Of a DNA stretch of 64,000 bases, positions 44,016-55,768 are shown in pieces; position 1 is the stretch's first letter, and each line of letters starts with the position of its first letter. A model generated the notes under the pieces. It was not told the DNA's origin and did no database searches. It saw only the letters and a list, made by a program, of their open reading frames with translations. This DNA is from Hyparrhenia diplandra (lineage: Eukaryota; Streptophyta; Magnoliopsida; Poales; Poaceae): positions 1,196,475 through 1,260,474 of the forward strand of contig JADLZK010008248.1 of the NCBI GenBank assembly GCA_015847255.1, in the 5' to 3' direction. The position numbers were made by a program, and so were the translations under genes.

Positions 44016-44907
44016 AAAGGAGGAACTCGTTATGGCTTGGGAGCAGTTTCTTCAGTGCACATGACAAGTCATCAAAGCCTTTATCATTCAAGCTTTCAAA
44101 AAAAAAAAAAAAAAGCCTTGATCATTCAACCGTGCATAGATTTCATGTCTAATAGCATGATGTCTGCTTTCAGTTTGCTTACCGGACAACCTGGATACAA
44201 TGGGGATATCTTTTTATGTCTATATATGTACTACATATAAAAAAAGTAATATGCAAGTGAAGTTAAAATTATCGTTGACTTTTATACCTAATATAAAAAT
44301 GTAAAAAAACATCACTTATTCGTTCCTATATATAGATATATACTATTTATCAATGGATGAAGTAAACTAATTAGATATAATGATACTGTATATATGCATG
44401 CACGTCAAATAATCTTACTCGGATATTAATTAATGCATGACAGCAACTGTGAACGAAAGAAAACTGGACTGGACATCTGTCGATCGAGCAGCAGCCGGCG
44501 GCTACGGCGGTTAACTAACCACCATGACGATGAAACTTTGTGTGTGATGCAATTACACTCTGAGAACCAACCAAATGGAGCACACCTACGCACCCAAGCA
44601 CGAAACCTCTAGTAGAAAATATAAATTCACCGATGATCGAGCTGATGATGCATGCATGCAACAAGGTCATCTAGTCTTGGTCCAGCTCAGCACACATACT
44701 ACAGCAATTGCTCGCCAGTTGATCGTCTGCAATTTGGCGACCATCACAAGCAATTCATTCATTTCGCACCATTGACTCTCTAGCGATCGATGGATCCCAT
44801 AAGTCATCTCACACATGATTTGATTATTCTCCTTATCCAATCAGAGCTGGTATAGAAATTCCAATTGTATGAAGTCGATATGGCCGGGGAGATCGGCGGA
44901 TCGGTTG
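43320..44907. other. Intergenic upstream of the aminotransferase
   Basis: 43440-43740 contains repeated, degenerate words like CTCTA-A--TGG and AGAGGCGGTTGAG, like subterminal arrays of CACTA elements. A T-run of about 30 lies at 43985-44014 and an A-run at 44098-44115, the latter flanked by similar text (GCCTTTATCATTCAAG and GCCTTGATCATTCAAC), so possibly a retroposon tail. The rest is AT-rich and non-coding. Confidence 0.4.
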
Positions 44908-44915
44908 TATAAATA
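44908..44915 (+). promoter_or_regulatory. TATA box of the aminotransferase gene
   Basis: TATAAATA about 100 bp upstream of the ATG at 45016, in an otherwise non-coding stretch. The spacing suits a transcript start near 44940. Confidence 0.6.
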
Positions 44916-45015
44916 CATAAATGTACTTGCTAACCATGCAAGATATTGGAGAGTAGCCGTACTGCACGAGCATTTTGATAATATATACTTGGCATTGGCA
45001 TCTAGCTAGCTAGGC

Positions 45016-48000
45016 ATGCCGTCGCTTCGAGCGGTGATGGTGGACGGCGGTGGCGAGATGGTCGGCGGCGCGCCGCCCACGTCGTGCACGCATACTCTGG
45101 TGAGCCTCCTCCGTGCGCGGTCCGAGCGCAGCACCAAGGCAGAGGAGAAGGTGGAGTGGGTGCGGTCGCAGCTCGTCGGCCGCGACGCCGAGTTCGAGAC
45201 GCCGTTCGGTCGCCGCGCGCTCCTCTACGTCGACCACACCGCGTCCGGCCGCAGCCTCCGCTACATCGAGGACTACATCCTCAAGAACGTCCTCCCCTTC
45301 TACGGTCCGTCGATCGAAGATGCATATATGTCGATCGATCGACACTACATATATACGTGACACTAGATGCATGGCTGTGTGTGCTGCAGGGAACACGCAC
45401 ACGGAGGACAGCTACGTCGGCAGCAAGACGACGCGGATGACGAGGAAAGCGTCGAGCTACATCAAGCGGTGCATGGGCGCGGGCCCCGACGACGCGCTGC
45501 TCTTCTGCGGGTCGGGCGCGACGGCGGCGGCGAAGCGTCTGCAGGAGGCGATCGGGGTGTCGTGCCCGCCGGCGCTGCGCGCGCGCGCCGCGGCGCAGCT
45601 GCGCGCGGACGAGCGGTGGGTCGTGTTCGTGGGGCCCTACGAGCACCACTCCAACCTGCTGTCGTGGCGCCAGAGCCTGGCCGACGTCGTGGAGGTCGGC
45701 GCCGACGGCGACGGGCTCGTGGACCTCGCCGCGCTGCGCCGCGCGCTGGGGTCGCCCGAGTACGCCAGCCGGCCCATGCTGGGATGCTTCTCGGCGTGCA
45801 GCAACGTCACCGGCCTTCTCACCGACACCCGCGCCATCGCACGACTCCTGCACCAGCACGGCGCCTTCGCCTGCTTCGACTTCGCCGCCAGGTACGTACG
45901 TACGTGTGTGCTCTAGCTTCTTGCTGCCTGTCCTCTCCATGCGTAGAATAGTACAGTTTGGAGCTTTAGTTTTCCACACAATAAAACACTAGTTTCGTTT
46001 GCATTTTTTGAGGTATAAAACTCCAAGTTCCTTGTTATTATGTCACTCGTATATACTTGTACAATTCACGGTTGCACGCCTTAGCTAGAAATTAAGCATT
46101 TATATATGTTGTTTCATTGTATTGGTTTTATCTTTGTTTCTAGCCGGCCGTGAATTTCTAGGCTCGTGAGTCGTGTGACACTAAAATGTATGTATATATG
46201 AACGCACAACTTCATAGTCTGACACGTATGCAACCTGGCCAAAATTTAAGTCCTTGCAGCTATACAGTTCAATTCCAAATGCAGGGAGCAACTCACGTTT
46301 TGTCAAACTTGACGCCATTGAACAATTGCAAGTGTAAACCACACCTGATGTATCAGAACGTTCAGTCCACACTGCATTATTAATGCTGTTTGATCCATTC
46401 ATCGGTGACTCAGGACCTCAACAGAAAAACCAATCGTCATCCTTTGAATAATAACAACCAGGTCGGCCAATCCACACATACATATTCTACCCTCCGATTT
46501 CCCGATCGATTATTGATTCGATTTCCTCCATCCTTGACATCAAAATTTGACAAAATTTGCCACCTGCCCTCGATCTCTACCGCCTGATCGATGCTGCATG
46601 ATATGATCACTTTGACCTGCAGAGAGCTGAGATGCATCTGTGTACCAACGCCATACGCTATCAAATTAATTCATTCATATGGCATTGCTGGATTTATTTA
46701 TTATTATTAACAACAACTCATCCATCGCTAACACGTTAGTAGTTAGATGAAGTTGCTGAAATGTGGCCAGTTTCCGCATCGTTGAAGCAACAATCTCATA
46801 CATACATATTTTCCTTGCTCGATCGGCTTTGTTCCTAATAAATTTTCAAAGTCAATTAGAAGGAGCGGGAAGAAACTGAGCCATGGATGACCAGAGACCA
46901 CAGGTCAGGATCACAAGTCCAGTTCGTAGCTCACCCGATAGCGAAAGCCATTGACCTTTACCTGCTACATGCATATACGCACGCGTCACAAGTCAGGAAC
47001 ATACCCATCTGAATACCCTCATTTTCTCTCAAGAAACTACTTAGCTTGTATGGGGATCTTCCCCATGCGCGGTTGTCGCCGGGCGAGGACGGTTGAATGC
47101 CTCTAGGCCGTCCCCCGAGTGGATTTTACTCTCTGGCCACACAATTGTGTTTTTTCCTTAGTTTACACTTATTCGCACCACCGTTCAAAAAAAACTTAGC
47201 TTGTATGGCCGGGCCTTATATCGCCTCCCTTTAATTTCTCTCTCATTGCATGCATATAAATAAATAAATAAAATACATACATTATGAAAATAAATAAATA
47301 AAATTAAATTTTGTACTTGTATATTACAGTAATATATATAGTATGCGTCAGATCAGGAGTACCTGTGCCTGTGCGTACGTTTAGTTTAATTTCTTGCTGA
47401 CATGACAATGTGTCCTGCACTGCATCAGACTTGCATCGCTGACGTACATTCCCTCCAACTTGTGTGGACAGTGGGCCCTACGTGGACATCGACATGCGGT
47501 CAGGGAAGATGGACGGCTACGACGCGGTGTTCCTGAGCCCGCACAAGTTCGTCGGCGGGCCGGGCACGCCGGGGATCCTGCTCATGAACCCGGCGCTCTA
47601 CCGCCTCGCCGGCATGCCGCCGACCACATGCGGCGGCGGCACCGTCGCCTACGTCAACGGATTCAGCGAAGAGGTATATATGTGCTGCTACTCGATCTAC
47701 TCTACTTCGTACAACGAGTACTTCGTACAGATTTTGTAGGAAATAATGTTTCGTACTCTGGTACTACGAACTGCAAGTCTGCAACCATTATAGTCGTGAT
47801 ATGCACGCTTCAACCAAGTACAACTGTACAAGTACTGGAGGCGTACACATGCATGACGAACCAGTCGCTGACGTGTGCATGTATGCATGCAGGACACGGT
47901 GTACTACGACGACATCGAGGAGCGAGAGGACGCCGGCACGCCGCCCATCGTGCAGAAGGTGCGCGCGTCGCTGGCGTTCTGGGTCAAGGAGCACGTCGGC

Positions 48001-48765
48001 CGCGACGCCGTCGCGCTGCGGGAGCAGGTGTACGCCGAGGCGGCCATGGCGCGGCTGCTCAGCAACCCCAACGTCGAGGTGCTCGGCAACGTCGCCGCGC
48101 GCCGCCTCCCCATCTTCTCCTTCCTCCTCTACCCGGGCGGCGATGACGACGACGAGCGGCGGCGGCGGCGGCTGCCCCTGCACGGCCGGTTCGTCGCCAA
48201 GCTCCTCAACGACCTGTTCGGGATCCAGGCCCGGGGCGGCTGCGCGTGCGCGGGGCCCTACGGCCACGCGCTCCTCGGCGTCGACGAGGACCTCTCGCTC
48301 CGCATCCGCGACGCCATCGTCAGGGGTTACCACGGCGTGAAGCCCGGGTGGACGCGGCTCAGCTTCGCCTACTACCTCTCCCGCGACGAGTTCCGCTTCG
48401 TGCTCGCCGCCATCGACTTCGTGGCCGCGCACGGCCACCGCTTCCTACCGCTCTACAGCTTCGACTGGGCCACGGGAAACTGGTCGTTCCGGCGACGGAC
48501 GTTCAAGCACCACGTCATGAGGGAGGAGCTGCTGCGCGATCACCGTACCTCCACCGATTCCGACGACGACGACGACGAGCACTACCCCAACAAGAAGACC
48601 GCCGCCGCGGATCAGCCTGCTGCCCTGACCGCCGACAGGTTTCAGAGCTACCTGGAGACTGCCACCAAGATCGCGCTCTCGCTACCGGACACGTACCGTG
48701 AACTCATTGCCAGCGTGCCCAAGGGATTGACCCCAACATTATACTCTTTCGAGTGTGATTATTAG
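45016..48765 (+). CDS. Class V aminotransferase / cysteine-desulfurase-like PLP enzyme
   Basis: Four exons, 45016-45304, 45390-45891, 47472-47673 and 47893-48765, all with GT-AG introns, join in frame to 621 residues. The fold-type I, class V pattern is clear: ETPFGRRALLYVDHTASGRS near the N terminus; LLFCGSGATAAAKRLQEAIG, the cofactor-phosphate loop; FVGPYEHHSNLLSWRQS, like the EHH-N motif of NifS/SufS/MOCOS proteins; and DAVFLSPHKFVGGPGTPGIL, whose Lys (about residue 289) should bind PLP. The C-terminal domain (about 332-540) has GNVAARRLPIFSF and GVKPGWTRLSFAYYLSRDEF. An acidic run (DSDDDDDEH) near residue 550 looks like a lineage-specific insertion. The substrate is unknown; cysteine desulfuration or a related PLP reaction is inferred from family only. 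No transit peptide is evident. Intron 2 is 1.58 kb and contains a retroposon. Confidence 0.9.
47054..47194 (+). mobile_element. Short LINE-derived retroposon in intron 2, 14-15 bp duplication
   Basis: A 141 bp insert ending in an A-run is flanked by CTTAGCTTGTATGG at 47040-47053 and again at 47195-47208 (one more A may belong). The tail text ACCACCGTTCAAAAAAAA resembles the 3' end of the LINE at 32.1 kb. A long duplication and A-tail mean target-primed reverse transcription. The insert is a severely 5'-truncated LINE or a SINE-like unit and lies clear of the splice sites. Confidence 0.85.
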
Positions 48766-48839
48766 ATATTATTAACTGGTGCCAAATAAACCGATATCGA
48801 TCGACAAGGTGTGCTCTCTGAAATTAGGTTGAACGAGAT

Positions 48840-49440
48840 ACCTCTCAGTGTCTCGGCTGCGTGTTAATATAGGGTGAGAACCGCCCTCACCGTGGCTTGT
48901 ACAAGGGGTCAAGACTACATCAGATTGTATCTATCTATTCTAACTAACTTACTTGTACAATACACCAAGGTTTACAATTATCCAAGACATACAAGTCTTA
49001 CTAGAATATCTTATCGTTTAACCCCCTTCCTCAATCTCAGCCACTCTTGAGGTTGAGATTGTTCCTAAACTCTCTAAGCTTTGCAACTGACAAAGGCTTT
49101 GTGAACCCATCGGCCACTTGATCACCAGTGTGTATGAACCGTATTTCCAATAGCTTCGAGCAACTCTTTTCACGAACAGAATGAAGGTATATTTCAATAT
49201 GTTTCGGTCCTTGCATGGAAGATAGGATTGGCCGCCAGGTAAGTTGCTCGAGGTTGTCACCATAATCTTGCATGAGGAGGATGATGAATCTTCAATTCAC
49301 TAAGCAAAATTCTGTACCCAAAGAATCTCTGCTGTAGCATTGGCTAAAGCTTTGTACTCGCCTCAGTGCTGGAACGCGATACAGTAGCTTGTTTTCGATG
49401 CGGTCCATGAGATCAAATTGTCACCAAGGTACACGGCAAA
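48840..49440 (-). mobile_element. Ty1-copia remnant: RNase H end and partial 3' LTR
   Basis: The minus strand from 49440 reads RRSTGGFAVYLGDNLISWTA, then with stops EYKALANATAEILWVQ. It continues in 49018-49273 with HIEIYLHSVREKSCSKLLEI and FIHTGDQVADGFTKPLSVAK, the end of copia RNase H. A purine tract (GAGGAAGGGGG on minus) follows near 49020, and then LTR-like sequence down to about 48840. The rest of the element is missing. It lies 75-275 bp past the aminotransferase stop, so it may supply that gene's 3' end. Confidence 0.8.
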
Positions 49441-49544
49441 ACCACCGGTAGACCTCCTCTTGATGTTGATTTCTTTCTCTTGATGTTGTCATTTTTTAAT
49501 ATGTAGTCCTACAAGTGTGTTCACCGGTCACCGGCATTCTTGTA

Positions 49545-49611
49545 CATATATATACTCTATTTTTTCTTAATGCAAAAATATGCACTCTCATGCGTATTCG
49601 AGAAAAAAAAA
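49545..49611 (+). mobile_element. LINE 3' tail
   Basis: CTTAATGCAAAAATATGCAC, TCTCATGCGTATTCGAG and an A-run form the characteristic end of grass LINE 3' UTRs. Only the tail is present. Confidence 0.5.
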
Positions 49612-51781
49612 GTTTGTTATATATGAAATGGTGCCTGAGATCTTTAATTTTGGTGAAACCTCCACAAGAGACAAATTCCTATGGATTCACCATTCCTCTT
49701 ACTGAACTGGCGTCCATGACACCTCCAGCCCATCCAATACGCCAGGTCATAGCGCAGCGGTGGCTCCAATAAAAAAATGGCAATGCAGGCCCGTCTCAAA
49801 GATTCACGCTTCGCCATGCCGCTCCCCACTCGGTGAATGCTGCCGCCACAGTGAGGCTACACAATCGGCGTTGGCCAGCGCCTTCCGCACCCCCCGCTTG
49901 GTAGCGAATGCGGTCGGCGGCTGTTGCTACTGCCAGATCTCCTTGGCGCCCGGTTTCCCTCGACGTAGCCGCAGCTCGCTTCGTGGACGGCCTTGCCGCG
50001 GGTTGGGCCAAGTGGCAGCTGAACAACGTCTCCTCCCCTCCCAGTCGGTGGCTACGTTCGCCTTCAATCAAATTCAATTGAGAAAATAGTTTTTTGTCAG
50101 ATTGTGGCTATGGGTTAAGCCAATACCTTCATGGAAGAGAACATATCTAGTGTAAACTTTCTCCTTAGTCATGCATAGAAAATATTACGGCAACCAATCT
50201 ATTTCTATGAAGCTACAAATACCATATTGTGAGTATTAGCTTCTGCTAAAAGTAAGAGTGGCATAGTACCATTAACAAATTGTGAGGTCCCGTTTCATAC
50301 GACTATTATATCAGTGCTAACATAGGTATAGTTCCATTTTTTTTTTTTGCAAAAGTCAAAAGAAGTTATGTCAAAGCTAGAAGGATCCAACTACTCACAG
50401 AAAATTTCAACCTCATATATTGCCTCTGCTTACAGGCTGTGGTGTCATAAAATTTGTATCTCATAGGTAATTTTTTCATGATCATAACTTAAAAATATAG
50501 ATGAGTTTCTTAATATCGTGTTGCCATGCGTTGTATGAAGTTTGATTGGGTAAAAAAAGAGTACAATTCACTTTTTTTAGCATGTTACTCGTCACTGAAA
50601 ATTTATATACTATATTTGATGACTCTGACAGCTACTTCATAGAGCAACTTGAGGTACTGGAGAGTAGACAACGGTGTGTTGAAGGAGCTTACCAATTCTG
50701 CTCATTCTATGATGTACTCAGTTAAATCAGAACCAATCCATGTCTCATGGGGCCAAAGAATTTGCCATTGCGATAGTACACCGTGCAACAGGGAGGCAGA
50801 GGCATGCCGACGCCGATGCATCCACCGCGAGTATGCACGCGTCCGGGTCACACCGAGCACCACACTGGTTGACCTGTCGGTCCATCGCTGTCCGCACCAC
50901 GGGCTCCCCGATGCTGACGCCCTACATCGAACAGCGCAGCGTCGCCCGCCTCCCCTACGGCACCGCGGCCTCCACAGCCGCCGCATCCGCCTCTCCTCGC
51001 TATCCTGGTCCGCCTCCCTCCTCCCATCCATCCTGCCCCTCGCGCCCATCTCGACTCACGGGTCTCCTCGCTGAGACTCGCCCACATTCGCCGGCGCCCA
51101 CCGCTACCGCCAGATCCAATGGATCCGCCCCGCGTCAAGTTCACGGTCCATTTCCCCGTCGGTAACCGCCTTCCGGTGCCCGGCCATCCGCCCGTCACAT
51201 CCGTTCCGTCAAAGACAGATCTGTCGCCGCTTGTTGATGATGTCTCCGCCTCGAGCACACGCAGCTCGCCACTGCTCTTGGTCTCATCTAGGCATTGGTC
51301 AAGTCGTCCGGTGCGATTTTAAACTTCTACTTAAGCCACTGTCATTTACAGTTGAGGCATTTAGTTCAATTCCTTACAATTCCATTTTGTGATGATAATG
51401 TTGTCAGATAGTCGAGGTATAAGGAATGGCAAATTGGGAATATTGCATTGCTCTTTGGGAATATGGATTATTTCGTTTAAGGAAGAATGAAAGTACTGTT
51501 GTCAGAATTGAACTTGAGACATTTTTGACCATTTAAAGTCCACACCCCGTGCTTTTTTAATATGGATTGTACTGAATTCGAAAATTTGTACTTGTATAAC
51601 GAGTATATCGAATTGCATATGAAGCATTGCATAGGACTACCCTATGTTAAAATCCTAGTCCTGTCACTATCGGTCACCAATGTTTGAGGCTTGATTCGTT
51701 ATTCAGGTCGATTACATCTTTTCTGTTCTGACTGCTGTCTTGGTGGATCAGATCGCCCAGCGAGGGCTGCAATCACTCAAG
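49612..51781. other. Upstream region of the F-box gene; no gene assigned
   Basis: Two GC-richer patches (49780-50060 and 50800-51310) give overlapping frames on both strands. The + frame 51119-51322 (MDPPRVKFTVHFPVGNRLPV) has no recognised domain, though the transition to AT-rich DNA at 51315 could be an exon-intron or 5' UTR boundary of the downstream gene. The remainder is AT-rich with short runs. Confidence 0.35.
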
Positions 51782-53174
51782 ATGTCATCGTCTCAGGAGG
51801 CTGGGGGCAGCACATGGAAGTGCCGCCGCACCTTGGGCCCTGGATCTTGCTGGGCGTCACTGCCTGAAGATCTTATTCGTGTGGTGGCATCACGCGTGCT
51901 TGACAGTGACTTTCTGGACTACGTCCGCTTCCGAGCGGTCTGCACGAGCTGGCGGTCCAGTACCACTTCCCCGAATGGCCGTGGGGTCACTGACCCGTGC
52001 TTCCACCCGCGCCGCTGGATGTTGCTTCCCGAGGGCCACTATCTGATACCCAGGCCACCCCAACCTGCATGGGTATGCCCGCTTCCTCAACCTCGACACA
52101 GGGACCTTAGTCCGCGTCCAGATCCTGCTCCTAAGGGATCACTGCGCCATTGACTCAGTTGATGGCCTCCTGCTGCTGCTGCGGAACTTGGACCAGGAAG
52201 GCACCGTTCTCCTTCTCCACCCTTTCACTGGTGACATCATTGAGCTTCCACCTCTAGGGACTCTCCTCACACAGCCACAGGTGGACCGTCGAGTTCCCAT
52301 CGGCTCTACACCATACAGGATAAGAAGACTTGCAAAATTCATTTGTGCTTCTGTTTCCTTCAAAGCTGGTGCCATGACCATCATGCTTGCACTTTATGAC
52401 GCAAGGTGTGTAGCATATGCTACCTCCCTGGATAGGCAATGGACCGTGTCAAGCTGGGAATGCCCAATGCTCTATCGACCATTGTCATTCCAAGGCAAGC
52501 TTTACATACTGCATACTCCCAGAATAGGTGAAAGTATGCACCAGGTCTTCCAGATTGACCCTCCTGGGCAGGAGGATGGGGCTGATGCAGATCCTCAACT
52601 ACAACCACCAAAATTGATTGCCACAATCCCCACAGGTAAACTCATCGATCCTGATGGTCTGGTACAATGTGGCACAGAGATCTTGGTGCTTGGACACAAT
52701 GACATTTTTGTGTCATAAATTTTTAGTTTGCAAACTCGCAGACCTTGTGTTGCAAAGGTTTATCCCAGTAGACAACATTGGAGGCAATACCTTGTTTCTT
52801 AAAGAAAGGAACCTAAGTGTCTCCTCTAAGATCCTGCCTACAGTCAAGGGTGACAATGTTGTCTATTGTCGTTCAAGACGACCCTATCTTGCACAATACC
52901 ACCTCAGTAGTGGCAGTTTGACACCAGCAATTGATAATTGCAGCCTGTTTGGCAATGCACCGGGACCAAGTAGCCTCGTCCACTATATCTTCAGCTGCTG
53001 CACTCGTGATCTGTGGTATGTAGGTGTATTTAGTTTATTTTCTTTCTGCACTGTCTCTCCCTACCGTTACTTGTTTTGTTTTGGACTACCTAAAAGATTG
53101 TTCCATTGTGTTCTTGTAGGAACCGAGGACTACTATTCAGAAGAGCAAGGGATGTTGATGGATGGTGTGTGTAG
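51782..53174 (+). pseudogene. F-box/DUF295 protein gene with two frameshifts
   Basis: Exon 1 is 51782-53015 and exon 2 is 53120-53174 (GT-AG). The N terminus has the F-box (CWASLPEDLIRVVASRVL and DYVRFRAVCTSWRSS), which would bind SKP1 in an SCF ubiquitin ligase. It is followed by the DUF295 beta-propeller-like domain: FHPRRWMLLPEGHY, HGYARFLNLDTGTLVRVQ, HPFTGDIIELPPLGTL, YDARCVAYATSLDRQWTV, LVCKLADLVLQRFIPVDNIG and SLVHYIFSCC. The frame changes near 52046, where one extra A seems to lie in a CTG-TAC-CCA context, and near 52700, where a two-base loss (an AC of ACAC) fits. After correction the protein would be about 429 residues, normal for this large, fast-evolving grass family. Two independent lesions make a pseudogene more likely than an error. 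Confidence 0.85.
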
Positions 53175-54592
53175 ATGAAAAACAAGTTCAATAATGAGGC
53201 TAGTCCTTCATCCCTTGTTTTTATACCAACACATGGTTCATCAATCTTGGACTAGAACTCCCCCAATACCCTCTTTATTATTTTTTTTGCGAATCACAGC
53301 ACAGCATAGAGCACTCATACATGTACGTACACTCATCCCTATAAATGCACACATACACACCCTACCCCTATGTCTCGAGATTGACAGTCATGACATGAGC
53401 CTCGCTGTCAATGAGTATGTTGCTTACCAATGAAAGAACAAGGCTGTTAAATTTTGGAATAAATCTAGGAAAATGCGAGCAATTGTGTGTAGTGGCGGAG
53501 CTATGTAGAGGCCAAAGTGGGCCCACCTCCCCACCTAGCAATTGCATTTTTCTAATGATGTCTATGGTTAGTATTTAAGAAGTATTAGAGATTTACACAC
53601 CAGAGATATCTTGAAAACTATTGACCCCTCCTTGAATCCCGTTGAAGATCCGCCACAAATCAAGTGTATTTTAACCTGGATGGGAAGTTCCACCACAAGA
53701 AACCGTCCAGCTCAGTTGTGCCCTGTTTGCCAATACCCTCTTTATTTTAATCCTCCATGCCAGTTATCTTATGCTACTCGCAAGCCCTTGTTTTGTATGC
53801 AAATCCAATTCGCAGAACCAATTAACTGTTCCATTCCCTTTCTGATGTGATAATGTCACATTATGTTACTTTCAGATCTATTTGTTGGAATTTATGTCAC
53901 TTATACAATTATACTGCAGCGTTATGGCATAATCCCTCTTCCAAACAAGCCTTTATAATGTGCATTACTGCATTTGCTTATATATTTCCTTCACCAGGCC
54001 TCGCTTTGGTGTGGGAGCTTTCCACCCTTGACTTTCTTACTGAATGGAGAATGATTGCAAAATTAACAAGATGCTATTGTGATGTTGCAAGGCGCTTCCT
54101 ACAGAAAGAGATTTTACCCATTTGCCTTATTACGTACCTACTGTTTATGTGCTACCAGCCTACCATAGTAGAGCTGGATGCCTTAGTTTAGTTTAAGGTT
54201 CATGTGTGCAACATCCTGCCCGGTCATGGGGTGTCCCAGAATAACGAATTATCAAGTCCCCCCCTTTTCCCATTGTCATCAAACATTTGTTCACATTTGG
54301 ATACCCTTGGATAACTGTATTGAACACAGAGGCACAGCCTTACTCACATTACATCCAACTTCTAACACTGTATCCCTGTATGCCATATTGTTGCTGCCCT
54401 TACCAAGCTCTCTTCATCAGGCTGCTTCGTCCGTATGCTAGTTTAGTTGAACGTGCAGTGGTAGCAAGTTGTGTTCGGCCGGGTGAATGGTTGGCAATCT
54501 GGCATGTATCAGTGATCAAGTAGCCAGTTTAACACACTGTTGTCTGTCTTCTACGTGGTGAGCTCCTGCTGGGTTTGAACAAATACTGAGGA
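53175..54592. other. F-box gene 3' flank; no gene seen
   Basis: Contains the likely 3' UTR and AT-rich spacer. Frames up to 114 codons (53847-54191) have unremarkable composition, no domain and no codon bias. Confidence 0.45.
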
Positions 54593-54595
54593 TAA

Positions 54596-54822
54596 GGGCA
54601 TCCGCAATGACTAGGTCATAAGCTAGCTCTAAGCATTTTTTTCATATTTTAATGGAAAAGAAAGAAGCTAGCTCTTGATCAAGAGCTAGCCTCACACATT
54701 CAAGGTTATGCATGAGAATGTCATGTGGGCCTAATCATTCTATGTGTCGTTGCTAAAAAGCTAGGACTATTAAAGAGGATGGGCTTAGAGCTAGTCACTG
54801 ACTTGTACCATTGCGGGTGCCC
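54596..54822. mobile_element. Tourist-like MITE, 227 bp, TAA duplication
   Basis: The left end GGGCATCCGCAATG is the exact mirror, but for one base, of CATTGCGGGTGCCC at the right. TAA stands on both sides (54593-54595 and 54823-54825). An internal palindrome AGCTAGCTCTTGATCAAGAG then CTAGC is present. Confidence 0.85.
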
Positions 54823-55200
54823 TAATATCATGGAATGTAATCTGTTTAAATCAGAGTTTATTTTGTTTTTGCTGATATGTACTCTGACTAGTGATTTCTG
54901 TGCTTATGTAGTTTCGACCAAAGTAACTATGTGTTGGGATTTGGGGGTTTTTTTCATGACACTGGAGGCACGCTGCAAATCTACATAATTGTTTTATATT
55001 AAAGTAAAATGGTCGAAACTAGAAGTAATCCTAGAACCACCTTATATTTTTTTTGTTAATGATATGAAGTACTATGTTTGTGATTATGCCAATAGTATTT
55101 GATTCAATGGGCATAATCATGCATTTGACACAATATTCTTCCTCGTACCCCTTTTCTAGGTGGTTACCAGTTTATACCAGCGTGTACTAGTTTATAGCAG

Positions 55201-55262
55201 TATCAAAAGGGTATGAGATTCCTAGTTGTTGACAAATATTATCAAAAGGGTATGAGATTCCT
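55201..55262. repeat. Short direct repeat, 23 bp twice
   Basis: ATCAAAAGGGTATGAGATTC recurs at 55201-55223 and 55240-55262 with a 39 bp period. Confidence 0.85.
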
Positions 55263-55264
55263 TT

Positions 55265-55768
55265 TTAAGATTCCCTAATTATTTTGGGAGCCTGGACTCT
55301 GTGGAAGCATCACAATCTCTGTGTTTTTAATGGGGCAGCTCGAGGTGTGGCTGGGGCAGTATTAGGGTGTGTTTGGAATGGGGGCTGCTGCCCAGGCATA
55401 TCGATCTGACCCCAGGCATGGAAAATCGACGGCCTGGAGCTGTTGCCTGGCCCAGGAAAGTTTCCCAGGGGCTCCATCCAAACTAGCCCTTAATGGCTAA
55501 TGAGGGGCGTCAGTTGTGGACCTCGGCCCTAGCTCGAGGGCTCTCCCTCTTGACTGCCCATCTCCCAGGCAATTAGTTCCTGTGAGCGTTGTGGGTCGCC
55601 TTGCTAACAGCTTAGTTGCTTCTATGCCTTGGCTGCTGTAGCTTGTGTTGGGTGTGTGGTGTGTGTTGTTGGGGTGTCTTGTAAGTCTGGGTTCTTATAC
55701 CCTCTTTTCTTTTTTTCTTCTTAATATAATGAAATGCAGATCTCCTGCGCTTTTGAAAAAAAAAACAT
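55265..55768 (+). mobile_element. 5'-truncated LINE 3' end with nested MITE
   Basis: The coding remnant LIILGAWTLWKHHNLCVFNG then AARGVAGAVL is interrupted by a MITE and continues after it (ANEGRQLWT). A 3' UTR with CTTCTTAATATAATGAAATG and CTCCTGCGCTTTTG and an A-run at 55757-55766 follow. This is the C-terminal end of a plant LINE ORF2. Confidence 0.75.
55365..55489. mobile_element. Tourist-like MITE, 125 bp, TTA duplication
   Basis: GGGTGTGTTTGG at the left and CCAAACTAGCCC at the right are inverted repeats. TTA flanks both sides (55362-55364 and 55490-55492). It is nested in the LINE fragment. Confidence 0.8.

Noticed and set aside
45084..48701. Several Arg/Ala-rich ORFs on both strands over the aminotransferase
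   Set aside because: They are frame shadows. Only the spliced frame with PLP motifs and proper GT-AG borders is supported.
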